A stretch of 64,000 nt of DNA, from the NCBI GenBank assembly GCA_031429105.1, contig JANOYV010000090.1, positions 1 through 64,000 of the forward strand, written 5' to 3'. Shown in pieces: positions 35,421 to 44,347 of the stretch (position 1 is its first letter; each line of letters opens with the position of its first letter). The notes beneath the pieces were generated by a model. The model made no database searches, had not been told where the DNA came from, and saw only the letters and a list, made by a program, of their open reading frames with translations. The position numbers and the translations under genes are program-made. The stretch comes from JAKFWF01 sp031429105. GTDB taxonomy: Bacteria > Pseudomonadota > Alphaproteobacteria > Rhizobiales > Hyphomicrobiaceae.

Positions 35421-36407
35421 GTGCCTGGTTCAAACGCAGTCCTACAAATCAAAGCTTCCATTGAATGCTGGCCGATTGACGGCACATTCACGATTTCGCG
35501 TGGATCAAAGCGCGAGGCCGTGGTTGTCGTTGTCGAGGTCTCGAATGACGAACATTCTGGTAGGGGCGAATGCGTGCCCTATGCCCGCTATGGTGAAACT
35601 GCCGAAGCAACGCTCACGGAACTCCTTAAACTTGGTCCCGAAACGTCACCGACGATTGCACTCCAATCGCTGGTCGGCAAAGCTGCCCACAATGCTCTCG
35701 ATTGCGCACTTTGGGATTGGCAGGCCAAGCGCACTGGTATTGCGCCATTTAAGCGCGCAGGTCGGCCCACACCGCAACCGATCCTCACATGCTACACGAT
35801 CAGCCTCGATACACCGGAGGCGATGGCCGTCGCAGCCAAACGAGTTGCGCAACTGCCTCTGCTCAAGCTGAAGCTGGGACGCGACGGCGATGCCAACCGT
35901 ATGCGTGCTGTTCGTGCCAGTCGACCGGACGCGCGTCTCGTGGCTGATGCCAACGAGGGCTGGGATGTAGCCACTCTTCCCGACTTGATGGACGTTGCCG
36001 CCGAATGTCGCCTTGAACTGATCGAGCAACCCCTGGCCGCTGGGGCCGATTCTTTCCTGGCATCGATCGTACATAAGGTGCCGATTTGCGCCGATGAATC
36101 GGCGCACGATGCAGCAAACGTCGCGGCCTTGGCTGGACGCTATGACGCCGTCAACATCAAGCTCGACAAGACCGGCGGCTTGACCCCGGCACTGGAGATG
36201 GTTGAAGCAGCACGCGCGGCCAACATGCGCATCATGGTTGGGTGCATGGTCGCCACTTCCCTTTCGATGGCACCGGCCCTCGTACTTTCAGGTGACGCCG
36301 ACTGGGTCGATCTTGACGGTCCACTCCTGCTCGCAAGCGACCGTCCGCACGGCCTCGTCATTCGGGATGGTTGGATCGAACCGGCACTGCCGTCACTTTG
36401 GGGGTAG
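35421..36407 (+). CDS. dgcA: Dipeptide epimerase / DgcA-type enolase superfamily enzyme
   Basis: 328-residue enolase-superfamily enzyme, muconate lactonising group, like L-Ala-D/L-Glu epimerase or N-acetyl-D-Glu racemase DgcA. Visible features are the LLKLKLG Lys pair near residue 150, metal-binding DANEGW, ELIEQPLAAG, CADESAHDAANV and the second catalytic Lys in VNIKLDKTGGLTPAL. The start is GTG at 35421, since the mature enzyme begins near this point. Epimerisation of murein dipeptides would feed peptidoglycan recycling. The 3' end overlaps the convergent MFS gene by 50 bases. The exact substrate cannot be decided from sequence. Confidence 0.88.
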   Translation: MPGSNAVLQIKASIECWPIDGTFTISRGSKREAVVVVVEVSNDEHSGRGECVPYARYGETAEATLTELLKLGPETSPTIALQSLVGKAAHNALDCALWDWQAKRTGIAPFKRAGRPTPQPILTCYTISLDTPEAMAVAAKRVAQLPLLKLKLGRDGDANRMRAVRASRPDARLVADANEGWDVATLPDLMDVAAECRLELIEQPLAAGADSFLASIVHKVPICADESAHDAANVAALAGRYDAVNIKLDKTGGLTPALEMVEAARAANMRIMVGCMVATSLSMAPALVLSGDADWVDLDGPLLLASDRPHGLVIRDGWIEPALPSLWG

Positions 36408-37578
36408 ACCGCCGCAAAGCCAGTGCGGCGCCGAGGCTGACGCCGGCGAGCACGGCCATTCCAAGATAACTCAAACCACCATAGCGCTGATAGGCAAAGC
36501 CCGCAAACAACATCGCGAGCCCCATGCCAATCCCGGCCGTGACCGTTGAATACAGCGCCTGGGCGGTGCCAGCTTGCCCCTGCGGAACACGTGCCTGGAT
36601 GTAATGCATAGCCCCCAGATGGCTCGCACCATAAGTGAGCCCATGCAGGACTTGCAGAGCAAATAGTGCTGACAACGGTGGATCGAGGGCCATCATAGAC
36701 CAACGGAACAACGACACAGCCGCTCCGATCACAATCAGATCGACTACACGGATCCGCGCGAGCACCTGCTTCGACCACCAGAACAGTGCAATTTCTGCGA
36801 CCACGCCGATTGACCACAACAGGCCAATCCAACTGGCGGATACACCCGTCGTGCGCCAATGCAGCACGCCAAACGCGTAGAAAACGGCATGCGCCGACTG
36901 CGCAGCACCTGCCGCCAGTAGAAACAAAAGCAAAGGTCGCGACGAGATGAGCGCGCTGGCGGCTGCCAAATTCAGGCCGGATCCTGCAACGCGCTGTTTA
37001 TTGACATCGGTTGAGAGCTGTCTTGCTGGGCGTGGCAACGCAAGTGCTGCACACAGCGTTGAAACCGCCCCAATCATCAGCAAGCCAACGATCACGTCTG
37101 AACCTTGCCAATCAATCAGTGCGGCACCGGCAAATGTAATCAGAATAAATGTTGCAGACCCCCACAGCCGCATCCGCCCGTAGTCGTGTCCGCCACGACT
37201 AACACCAGCCATGGCAATCGTCTCGATCAGCGGCATGATCGATTGGATCGCGACCAGAAATACGGTTGCACACAGCAGGATCGGCCAAAAACCGCGCGCG
37301 CCCCACAGCAACACCAGCATACCAACCCCGATCGCGCTAAGGGCGATCACCACGAGCCTGTGATCGCCGTGCCGATCAGCATGAATGGCAATGAGCGGTG
37401 TCAGAAGGAGCCGCGCAATCAGCGGAACCGACGAAACCATGCCAATTTCGGCCGCGGTCAGTCCTCGTGCATCCAACAGCACCGGCAGATACGGTAGCGA
37501 TGTTCCGTAGACCAGGAACAAGGCGCCGAAAAACGCACTAATTCGCCACGCAAACCAACGATCATCGGTTCCCACCAC
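36358..37578 (-). CDS. MFS transporter, phenylpropionate permease-like (MFS_1_like)
   Basis: 406-residue membrane protein with 12 predicted segments. The N-terminal stretch FFGALFLVYGTSLPYLPVLLDARGL, ADRHGDHR between TM2 and TM3, and the GASHLGAMHYIQARVPQG segment in the second half fit the HcaT/MFS_1_like group. The start is GTG at 37578. The gene is convergent with the dipeptide epimerase gene and shares 50 bases with it at the 3' ends. A role in uptake of a small organic acid or peptide-like compound is possible; the substrate is unknown. Confidence 0.87.
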   Translation of the reverse strand: MVGTDDRWFAWRISAFFGALFLVYGTSLPYLPVLLDARGLTAAEIGMVSSVPLIARLLLTPLIAIHADRHGDHRLVVIALSAIGVGMLVLLWGARGFWPILLCATVFLVAIQSIMPLIETIAMAGVSRGGHDYGRMRLWGSATFILITFAGAALIDWQGSDVIVGLLMIGAVSTLCAALALPRPARQLSTDVNKQRVAGSGLNLAAASALISSRPLLLFLLAAGAAQSAHAVFYAFGVLHWRTTGVSASWIGLLWSIGVVAEIALFWWSKQVLARIRVVDLIVIGAAVSLFRWSMMALDPPLSALFALQVLHGLTYGASHLGAMHYIQARVPQGQAGTAQALYSTVTAGIGMGLAMLFAGFAYQRYGGLSYLGMAVLAGVSLGAALALRRSTPKVTAVPVRSNHPE

Positions 37579-37751
37579 GGCACTCCCGCATATCGCTTCA
37601 ACGGATAACCGGCAATCACTTGCCGCACTAGGCTCACAGAGCGCTAATCAACCAGGCGCTGATGGCATCCGACAACGGTGCGGAGGCACCGAATCACGTA
37701 TTGCTGGTGTGTCTTAACAGTGGCTCCAACAATCGCCAGCGGACCGTCGCC

Positions 37752-38366
37752 ATGAATCAGTCGAAAAAATTCCAATCCGCTGCCTTTCCAGGCGGCGCCG
37801 ATATTGAGACCGAGTACCGGTCCATCGAAGCGGCACTGCTAGAGAGTGCCCGTGGGCGGTGGTTTTTGGCCGAGCATGGTCGCCGTGCGCGCCGTCTCGA
37901 TAGTGCCATGCTGGAAGATGCGCTCGGCAAGCTCCAGTCATCGCTGCGCCAGCCCCCCGCACTGTTGGGCCAGTTGCAGACCGAGGTGTCCAACTTGAAG
38001 AGCGCATTGCAGGCGGCTCGTGGGCGCGTTACAGCGAAGCCCAACGCACAAACCGATGAGACCGCTCCGGCCGAGATCCTTAAGTCCGCCGAAGCCCTGC
38101 ATCAACTCGCTTGGTCACTGCAAGCGGCGCCGATCAACGCCGAGGCGTGCAAGCGGATTGCGCGGCATGCTAGTGAAATCCACGCCCACAGCGCGCGTCA
38201 ATCGGCGCAGTCAAAACGCGCAATTGACGCTGCGGACGCGCTCGACGCCGCCATCGCTCGGCTGGATGCGGTCTTGCAGACAATCAAGCACGAAGCCGAA
38301 GTCGACGCGGCTACGGCTAGTGCCGACGATGTCGCGCGCTTCAATGCACTGCTTACGCCGCCATGA
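37752..38366 (+). CDS. Conserved hypothetical protein, helical, alphaproteobacterial
   Basis: From the ATG at 37752 (MNQSKKFQSAAF) the protein is 204 residues. The segment IEAALLESARGRWFLAEHGRRARRLDS is recognisable from many alphaproteobacterial hypothetical proteins. The rest is Ala-rich and helical with possible coiled coils (residues about 55-100 and 130-195), without membrane segments or catalytic motifs. It overlaps the convergent dehydratase gene by 14 bases at the 3' end. Function is unknown. Confidence 0.75.
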   Translation: MNQSKKFQSAAFPGGADIETEYRSIEAALLESARGRWFLAEHGRRARRLDSAMLEDALGKLQSSLRQPPALLGQLQTEVSNLKSALQAARGRVTAKPNAQTDETAPAEILKSAEALHQLAWSLQAAPINAEACKRIARHASEIHAHSARQSAQSKRAIDAADALDAAIARLDAVLQTIKHEAEVDAATASADDVARFNALLTPP

Positions 38367-39339
38367 TGATCTGAGCAAAATCTGCCGGATCGACGTTTCC
38401 ACCTGAGAGTACGCAAGCAATAGTACGGTTCTTGGTCGGCAGTTTACCGGCCAACACGGCTGCAAGCGCAGCAGCCCCACCAGGCTCCAACACAAGTTTC
38501 AATTCATGATAGGCAAAGCGCATGGCGGCGCGCGCCTCTTCATCGGTGACCACAAGACCACTCTTCATCGTCTGCTGCCCAATTGCAAACGTGAGTTTAC
38601 CCGGCGAATTTGCCATCAGGGCATCGCAGATCGAGCCAGACATGGTAGGGTTCTTTTCCCGAGCGCCGCTGACGAGTGAGCGCGAGAAATCGTCGAAGCC
38701 AGCCGGCTCAACGGTATGCACATCCGAGCCAGGGTTGGCATGTTTCACCGCCAGCGCAACGCCAGATGCCAACCCCCCACCGGAGCAGCAGATGATGACC
38801 GCGTCGGGCGTTGCCCCAAGTGCTTTGGCTTGCGCCATTAGTTCGAGACCGACCGTGCCCTGCCCGGCAATGACATTAAAATCATCGAAGGGATGCACGA
38901 AGGCAGCCGCTCGTTCGGTACAAATGCGCTGCGCAATGGCATCGCGGTCTTCGGTGTTGCGATCATAGAGGACAACCTCGGCGCCGAATGCTTTGGTTCG
39001 GTCTCTCTTTAAGCGTGGTGCGTCTGCTGGCATCACGACAACTGACTTCATGTTGCAGAGCGTCGCTGCCGCCGCGATCCCCTGCGCGTGATTGCCGGAT
39101 GAACACGCGACAACGCCACCGGGGAATTTGGCGCGATCAATTTGCACCACAGCGTTGTAGGCCCCGCGGAATTTGAATGCCCCGACACGTTGCAAGTTCT
39201 CGGCTTTTAACAGCACCCGTCCGCCTGAGCGCTGATTGAGAGCGGGATGCTCAATCAGGGGGGTGCGCACGGCGAGCTTAGCAAGTCGGTCCGCAGCAGC
39301 CAGGATATCGTTATGGGTTGGCAAAGTGATTGACGGCAT
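38353..39339 (-). CDS. Threonine/serine dehydratase, PLP-dependent
   Basis: 328-residue fold-type II PLP enzyme. The PLP Lys sits in GAFKFRGAYNA, with CSSGNHAQGIA, the Gly-rich cofactor loop CCSGGGLASGVALA, and VEPAGFDDF. It lacks the C-terminal ACT domain of biosynthetic IlvA, so it resembles catabolic threonine dehydratase, serine racemase or the EutB-type enzyme. The ATG at 39339 (MPSITLPTHND) was preferred to a start 17 codons upstream for its canonical opening. No ectoine or serine metabolism genes are adjacent, so specificity stays open. Confidence 0.9.
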   Translation of the reverse strand: MPSITLPTHNDILAAADRLAKLAVRTPLIEHPALNQRSGGRVLLKAENLQRVGAFKFRGAYNAVVQIDRAKFPGGVVACSSGNHAQGIAAAATLCNMKSVVVMPADAPRLKRDRTKAFGAEVVLYDRNTEDRDAIAQRICTERAAAFVHPFDDFNVIAGQGTVGLELMAQAKALGATPDAVIICCSGGGLASGVALAVKHANPGSDVHTVEPAGFDDFSRSLVSGAREKNPTMSGSICDALMANSPGKLTFAIGQQTMKSGLVVTDEEARAAMRFAYHELKLVLEPGGAAALAAVLAGKLPTKNRTIACVLSGGNVDPADFAQIIMAA

Positions 39340-39426
39340 GTTGCCTCGGGCAAGGTTGAAGACCTCAGTCACTTGAATAGAGATCAACAATCAAGGTGGG
39401 TCAACCCGGTCACGCAAAACAACGAA

Positions 39427-39456
39427 AAAGGCCAACCCGTTTCCGGATCGGCCTTT
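39427..39456 (-). terminator. Intrinsic terminator after the FadL-type gene
   Basis: AAAGGCC and GGCCTTT arms with an inner CCG/CGG pairing form a hairpin about 25 bases after the porin stop. On the minus strand the stem is followed by TTTTTCG. This fits rho-independent termination of the FadL-type gene. Confidence 0.75.
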
Positions 39457-39479
39457 CAAAACCTGCCATACGCCTCAGA

Positions 39480-40748
39480 TTACCAACGGGTCTTTAGCGC
39501 AACCGAAAGGATATCTGTCTTCGCTTCCACGTCGGCGACGACGCGAAGACCCTGTTGCGACAACCGGTCCAGCTCGGCATCCTTCAGGAAGATGTGCGTG
39601 TAGGCGAAATCAATCGTGGTCGAAGCGCTGTACTTGTAGGATGCGCCGATGCTGGCCCAGATACGATCTGAATCAGGGATACCGACGATGCGCTTCGTGG
39701 GGTCATCAACGGGCGAGATTTCGTAGCCGACGCCGGTGCGCAGGGTGAGTGCTCTATTTACGTCGTACTCGCCACCAACCGAGAACAGCCAGCTGTCGCT
39801 CCACTTCGCATCAATAACAACGTCCGCACCGACCTGCCGCTTCACACGGAGTTCGTCGAAGACGCTCCAGCTGGTGTATTCGACCGTGCCGAGCAAGCGC
39901 ATGTTTGGCGCCATCGCCTGACGCAAGCTGAGGGTAACGATGTCAGGCAATTTGACATCGACCGTGCCATTCGTCGGTGCAGCAACCGGCGAGAAGAACG
40001 TGCCTTCGAGTTTCTCAGTCATGCGCGAGCGATAACCGAGGCCGATGTTTGTGCCGGGCGCTGGGGCGAAGTTGATACCAGCCGTCGCGCCGAACGCGAG
40101 GTCGTTGCCTTCAAACCCGGCTGAGCCAGGAATTAGAGCGCCGCCGCCTCCGAGTGCCGCAAACTTAAACTGACCGCTGGCATACATCATTTGAGCGCCG
40201 ACACCGACGGTGATGGCTGGCGATACGCGATAGGCAATCGTCGGGTTGACGTTGACGGTGAACAGGTGCGACGTGCGACCCAGAACAGCGCCCTTATAAT
40301 TGTTGTTCTCTGGTTCCGTCGTCAGGCCGAACGGCGAATTGATACCAAGACCGACGAACAGGTTCGGGTCAAAGTTCCTGAACTGGTAGGTCATGTAGCT
40401 CGCGGGCACAATCGCCAGCCCAGCAATGCTGCCACTGTTCGAATTCAACCCGCCCAGCTGAACGGCCGTGCCGCCCTTGGTGTGAACCTCTGCATCCGGA
40501 ATGATCAAGGCATAGTTTGATTCAGTATTGAACCCTTCCTTGGAGGCCGTAGCCGCCGGGTTCCAGAACATGGTGCCAATGCCGCCGCCCATGGCAGCAC
40601 TACCGGCGAAGGACATACCCTGAAATTCCGTCGACTGCTCGCGCACCGCGAAACCACCAGCGACAGCAACAGCAGCACTTGAGATCAGCGCGGTAACCGC
40701 GACTGTACCCAGAAGCGCTGACCGCCTATTTCCCGAAAACTTGTACAT
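39480..40748 (-). CDS. OmpP1/FadL/TodX-type outer membrane transporter
   Basis: 422-residue outer-membrane beta-barrel for hydrophobic compounds such as long-chain fatty acids. A signal peptide ends near AVAVAGG. The family start GGFAVREQSTEFQGMSFAGSAA and the N-terminal hatch pattern GTMFWNPAATAS are present, followed by INSPFGL and a C-terminal strand ending LKTRW, with the terminal aromatic residue expected of barrel proteins. ATG at 40748 is preceded by a G-rich site (GGGGGGATC). It is a single-gene unit with its own terminator. Confidence 0.92.
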   Translation of the reverse strand: MYKFSGNRRSALLGTVAVTALISSAAVAVAGGFAVREQSTEFQGMSFAGSAAMGGGIGTMFWNPAATASKEGFNTESNYALIIPDAEVHTKGGTAVQLGGLNSNSGSIAGLAIVPASYMTYQFRNFDPNLFVGLGINSPFGLTTEPENNNYKGAVLGRTSHLFTVNVNPTIAYRVSPAITVGVGAQMMYASGQFKFAALGGGGALIPGSAGFEGNDLAFGATAGINFAPAPGTNIGLGYRSRMTEKLEGTFFSPVAAPTNGTVDVKLPDIVTLSLRQAMAPNMRLLGTVEYTSWSVFDELRVKRQVGADVVIDAKWSDSWLFSVGGEYDVNRALTLRTGVGYEISPVDDPTKRIVGIPDSDRIWASIGASYKYSASTTIDFAYTHIFLKDAELDRLSQQGLRVVADVEAKTDILSVALKTRW

Positions 40749-41253
40749 GATCCCCCCAAGGCATTTTTCGCCGCGGCGCCAACGCATACATTCGGATCGG
40801 CCATCGCGATGGATTAAAACTTAGTCAAGAAGCTGCCACAGTTGCAAATGCCGAATGGTCTTTGGCTGCACACCTGCCCTGATTCTTGGCAACATGTGCT
40901 CATCAGGCCACGGATATAAACGTTCAATGGCGTCGTTGCCTTCCAATGCGGCATAAATGTTTGGCCCAATCGAATGGGAAAAGCGGGATGTGCCAAGAAA
41001 AAACCGGCCCAGGCGAACTGGACCGGTTTTCAATTCAGCAAGCTCAGCAGCCCCGCGCCAAACCTGCTTCCCCGACATCGCGCTGCAAGTTGACCTCGTC
41101 CCCCCAGATCCGACCAACTGCGCTGCGACCCAACACCTGACAGAGCGACTGCCCTACTTCAATCGGTTGTGGTCAGCCTGCAAGGTAATAGTGTGAACCC
41201 GGTGCCTGGACGCCACAGCCACGTCCAGTTCCAGTTCCAGTACCGCCGTCAAT
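40749..41253. other. Intergenic region upstream of the FadL-type gene
   Basis: A 505-base stretch between two minus-strand genes. I see no supported gene; short frames here have no family features. It contains the hairpin described separately at 41001-41029. A TTAA-N7-TCAA element at 40814-40828, one base off the CtrA pattern, lies about 66 bases before the porin start. Confidence 0.5.
41001..41029 (-). terminator. Strong hairpin with U-run
   Basis: Arms of twelve bases (AAACCGGCCCAG and CTGGACCGGTTT) pair with a single mismatch over a five-base loop. On the minus strand the stem is followed by TTTTTTCTT, fitting an intrinsic terminator for the exported-protein gene about 225 bases upstream; the plus side has only four T. 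Confidence 0.7.
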
Positions 41254-41754
41254 CTAGCATTTATCGAGTCCAATATTGATGCGAGTGATATCGAAACCAG
41301 TCGGTGTGATGCTGATCGACTGCTTGCAATTGGTTGTGGTTACGGCCATTGCGGCGGTGAACGTCGGCCCCTGGATCGAGACATTGAATCCGTTCCCGGT
41401 GAAGCGTCCAGCAACCGAGCCGATCGCCGCGTAGGTTTTTTCTTCCCATTCGCCGGTCAACTGCCCGTTGGCGTTGTTAAGCTTTGCGGTCGCATCGATC
41501 TTGTAGCTCGTTGAGGCGCACCGCAGGTTCTGCTTGACCTGAGCTCCACCGCCGTCGACGAAATAGGTCGCCACGCACTTGACTTGCTCGGTCGCCCCAT
41601 TGGTCATAGTAATCGAGCCCCAACCCGACCAGCGGCCAACTAAATCATTGATCGGAGCGGCAATTCCGGCGCCCGTCGCAAAAAACACAGTGCTAATCGA
41701 AGTCACTGCTGCGACTAATCGAACGACGTTTGACCTTATCCTGCTTGAACGCAT
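41254..41754 (-). CDS. Exported protein of unknown function
   Basis: 166-residue protein starting at ATG 41754 (MRSSRIRSN), which has a strong GGAGGAG site. A signal peptide ends around GAGIAAP. The mature domain is rich in Thr, Ser, Gly and Asn with an alternating beta pattern (GRWSGWGSITMTNG, GGGAQVKQNLRC, GQLTGEWEE) and holds four cysteines that could form two disulfides (EQVKCVA, LRCAS, TNCKQ and the C-terminal LDKC). I do not recognise the family; it looks like a small secreted beta-sandwich or lipocalin-like domain. Confidence 0.72.
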   Translation of the reverse strand: MRSSRIRSNVVRLVAAVTSISTVFFATGAGIAAPINDLVGRWSGWGSITMTNGATEQVKCVATYFVDGGGAQVKQNLRCASTSYKIDATAKLNNANGQLTGEWEEKTYAAIGSVAGRFTGNGFNVSIQGPTFTAAMAVTTTNCKQSISITPTGFDITRINIGLDKC

Positions 41755-41930
41755 GATCGTCTCCTCCGGCCTGAGGGCCCCGGCGCAACCAGTTTGTTGC
41801 ACGCTAATGCAGTTCGCTGCCTAAATCCGTGCTCCAAAAGCAACGCTGTTCAACTGTATGACACGCACTCAGCCCAAAGCTAACTTATGTCAGGCGTCAA
41901 GCGCCGAGCTGCCGTTGCGGTGGAGTACGC

Positions 41931-42755
41931 TCAAATGCAGGGCGGACAGCGCTTTATTGCGAATAAATGGTCGACCGGACCATTGCCAGCGCCGATTTTC
42001 AGATCGCGCCCAGCCTCGAGTGCCAACCAGACGTAGGTTTTGGCCCGCTCGATCGCATCAACTAGCGGGACACCCTGAGCGAGCAAGGCTGCGATGGCAG
42101 CCGACAAGGTGCACCCTGTGCCGTGCGTCGCGGTCGTTGCCACTCGCGGTCGCTCGAAGCGCGTGATGCCGCTCGCCCGTGCGAGGATATCAACGGAGGT
42201 CGGACCGCTGCCATGGCCACCTTTGATCAGTACCGCCTGGCAACCCAGCGTCAACAGCGCCTGCGCCTGATCAACCGCTTCCTGATCCGTCGTGGCAATG
42301 GGGCGGTCAAGCAACCGTGCCGCCTCGGGTAAATTTGGCGTGAGCAAGAGCGCGCGCGGGATCAAACGATGCCGGATCGTTTCAACAGCTGGCGGGTCCA
42401 GGAGATTGTCGCCGCTGGTCGCCACCATCACCGGATCAACGACGAGTGGAATACCGGGGGCCGTCGCCAATCGGGCCACCACCGCATCGACGATGGCGCG
42501 CGTTGCCAGCATGCCCGTTTTGATTGCTGCGACGGCCAGATCGGAGAGTACCGAGTCGAGCTGGGCCGCAACGAAATCGGCTGGCACTGAATGTATAGCC
42601 TGAACACCGCGGGTATTTTGCGCGGTCAATGCCGTGATCACCGATGCGCCATAAACCCCGAGCGCCGAGAATGTCTTCAGATCCGCCTGGATGCCAGCAC
42701 CGCCAGAGCTATCCGAGCCGGCGATGCTCAGCGCAATCGGAGTTGTAGTGGTCAT
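41931..42755 (-). CDS. thiD: Hydroxymethylpyrimidine/phosphomethylpyrimidine kinase
   Basis: 274-residue ribokinase-fold enzyme that phosphorylates HMP and HMP-P in thiamine biosynthesis. Visible are IAGSDSSGGAGIQADLKTFSALGVYG at the start, ALTAQNTRGV, DPVMVATSGD, GGHGSGP and the catalytic TATHGTGCTLSAAIAA motif near the C-terminus. The start codon overlaps the stop of the ccdA-type gene (ATGA), so the two are probably translated together. No TPP riboswitch is visible upstream, which fits a salvage or ccdA-driven transcript. Confidence 0.95.
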   Translation of the reverse strand: MTTTTPIALSIAGSDSSGGAGIQADLKTFSALGVYGASVITALTAQNTRGVQAIHSVPADFVAAQLDSVLSDLAVAAIKTGMLATRAIVDAVVARLATAPGIPLVVDPVMVATSGDNLLDPPAVETIRHRLIPRALLLTPNLPEAARLLDRPIATTDQEAVDQAQALLTLGCQAVLIKGGHGSGPTSVDILARASGITRFERPRVATTATHGTGCTLSAAIAALLAQGVPLVDAIERAKTYVWLALEAGRDLKIGAGNGPVDHLFAIKRCPPCI

Positions 42756-43567
42756 GGCTTCGGCAATGTTTGTTTCATGATATCGCCCTGAAGCGATTTC
42801 GAGGTGAACAACTCTTCAACTGCCGCTAACCCAGGAAACGTCTCCAACGTCCATTGTGCTAGCGCAGTCAGACTGAACCAAGGGAAGATGTTTAAGATCG
42901 CAATGCCGGTCAGCACCAGGATTACCCCCATAACCTTCTCGACCAGTCCTAGGTGCCGTTTGAAGCGTTGCATGAACGACAGAAAGGGACGGATCGCAAT
43001 CGCGGCCAGAACAAATGGAATGCCAAGTCCCAGCGAGTACGCACCTAGCAATCGCGCACCCGCTCCCGCACTTCCCTCATTGGAGGCCACAGCCAGCACG
43101 GTTGCCAAAACCGGGCCGACACACGGCGTCCAGCCAAACGCAAAAGCGAGGCCGATAATGTATGCGCCGATCAGGCTTACACCTTGGACGTCGGTGTGGT
43201 ACCGCGCTTCTTGATACAGGAACGGAATGCGTAAGACCCCGAGAAAATGTAGACCAAAGACAATAATGACTAGTCCGGCTGCAATCGATAGTTGGCTCTT
43301 GTAAGTTCCAATCAGACCGCCGAACAGCGATGCACTGGCGCCTAGCCCCACAAACACAGTAGAAAACCCGGCGACAAAAAAGAGCGAGCCGATGACGATC
43401 CGCCGCCATACCCTCGGATCTAATCCTTCGGCTACCGTGCCCTGACTGATCGTCGTGCCACCAAGGTAGCCTAGATACGGTGGCACCAGGGGCAACACAC
43501 ACGGGGATAAAAAGCTCGCAAGGCCTGCCAGCACCACGCCCAGATAAATGTTGAGGTCGGCGAACAT
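42752..43567 (-). CDS. ccdA: CcdA-type cytochrome c biogenesis / thiol-disulfide transmembrane protein
   Basis: 271-residue polytopic membrane protein with about six hydrophobic segments. The two conserved cysteines are in FLSPCVLPLVPPYLG and GWTPCVGPVLATVLA. It moves reducing equivalents from cytoplasmic thioredoxin to periplasmic partners for cytochrome c maturation or related redox chemistry. The C-terminal tail (about 30 residues) after the last segment is hydrophilic. Its stop overlaps the thiD start. It may supply reductant needed for c-type haem attachment, for example to the di-haem protein encoded near 54 kb, but that link is inference. Confidence 0.93.
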   Translation of the reverse strand: MFADLNIYLGVVLAGLASFLSPCVLPLVPPYLGYLGGTTISQGTVAEGLDPRVWRRIVIGSLFFVAGFSTVFVGLGASASLFGGLIGTYKSQLSIAAGLVIIVFGLHFLGVLRIPFLYQEARYHTDVQGVSLIGAYIIGLAFAFGWTPCVGPVLATVLAVASNEGSAGAGARLLGAYSLGLGIPFVLAAIAIRPFLSFMQRFKRHLGLVEKVMGVILVLTGIAILNIFPWFSLTALAQWTLETFPGLAAVEELFTSKSLQGDIMKQTLPKP

Positions 43568-43666
43568 AAGCGCCAGTCCCTAGCTGTGGTCGAATGCACG
43601 ATTGCCGGTCAACGGCGGAGATAGAGTAGTCTCAGCCCACCGGCAATTCACCTTGCCGTCAGGTCG

Positions 43667-44341
43667 TCAACGCCGGATCGCAGACAATGCCGCTGTAATC
43701 TCGCTTAAATGCGACACGACTGCATCTGCCCCAAGTTCCCGCACTGGCGTATGCGTGTATCCGAAATCCACTAAAATAACAGGTACGCCAGCCGCGCGGG
43801 CTACGCCATAGTCCGCAGGACTATCGCCGATCATCACCGTTTGTTGTGGCGAGACGCCCAATTCAAGCATGTTGTGCCGCAACATGGCCGCATCGGGCTT
43901 TTTCGCTAACCGCTCGGACGCGCCCACCACCGACTTGAAATGTTGATCAATCGCCAAGGCCTTGAGGGCCACTACCGCGACATCCTCAGCCTTGTTGGTA
44001 CAGATCCCGCAGGCGACGCCGCGTTCGTTCAATGCGCCCAGCAGATCGTGTGCGCCTGGAAACAAGCCACGCCCTTGCGCCGATACATCAATGTAAGCGG
44101 TCATGAACCGCCCCAAGATCTCGCGACGGGTCTTAGCGTCAGCCTCAAGGCTCACCGCTGCCAGTGCTCTATCGATCGCGGCCATCGCGCCCCCGCCGAT
44201 CAGCTTGATGACAGCCGCGGTATCGAACGGTTTGGCGCCTAAGGGCTCCATGGCGGTATTCAGCGCGATTGCGATGTCGGGCGCGCTGTCGACCAGCGTG
44301 CCGTCCAGATCGAAGATGACGGCGCGGGGCCATGTGCTCAT
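43667..44341 (-). CDS. gph: Phosphoglycolate phosphatase (HAD family)
   Basis: 224-residue HAD phosphatase. Catalytic motifs are visible in order: VIFDLDGTLVDSAPDIA, CTNK in GVACGICTNKAEDVA, the Lys in AKKPDAAML, and MIGDSPADYGVARAAG. The cap domain insertion starts after motif I, as in phosphoglycolate phosphatases. Start is ATG 44341, six bases after the pgk stop, so it is very likely cotranscribed with pgk. Substrate specificity of this family is broad; phosphoglycolate is the best guess. Confidence 0.88.
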   Translation of the reverse strand: MSTWPRAVIFDLDGTLVDSAPDIAIALNTAMEPLGAKPFDTAAVIKLIGGGAMAAIDRALAAVSLEADAKTRREILGRFMTAYIDVSAQGRGLFPGAHDLLGALNERGVACGICTNKAEDVAVVALKALAIDQHFKSVVGASERLAKKPDAAMLRHNMLELGVSPQQTVMIGDSPADYGVARAAGVPVILVDFGYTHTPVRELGADAVVSHLSEITAALSAIRR

Positions 44342-44347
44342 GAAGGA

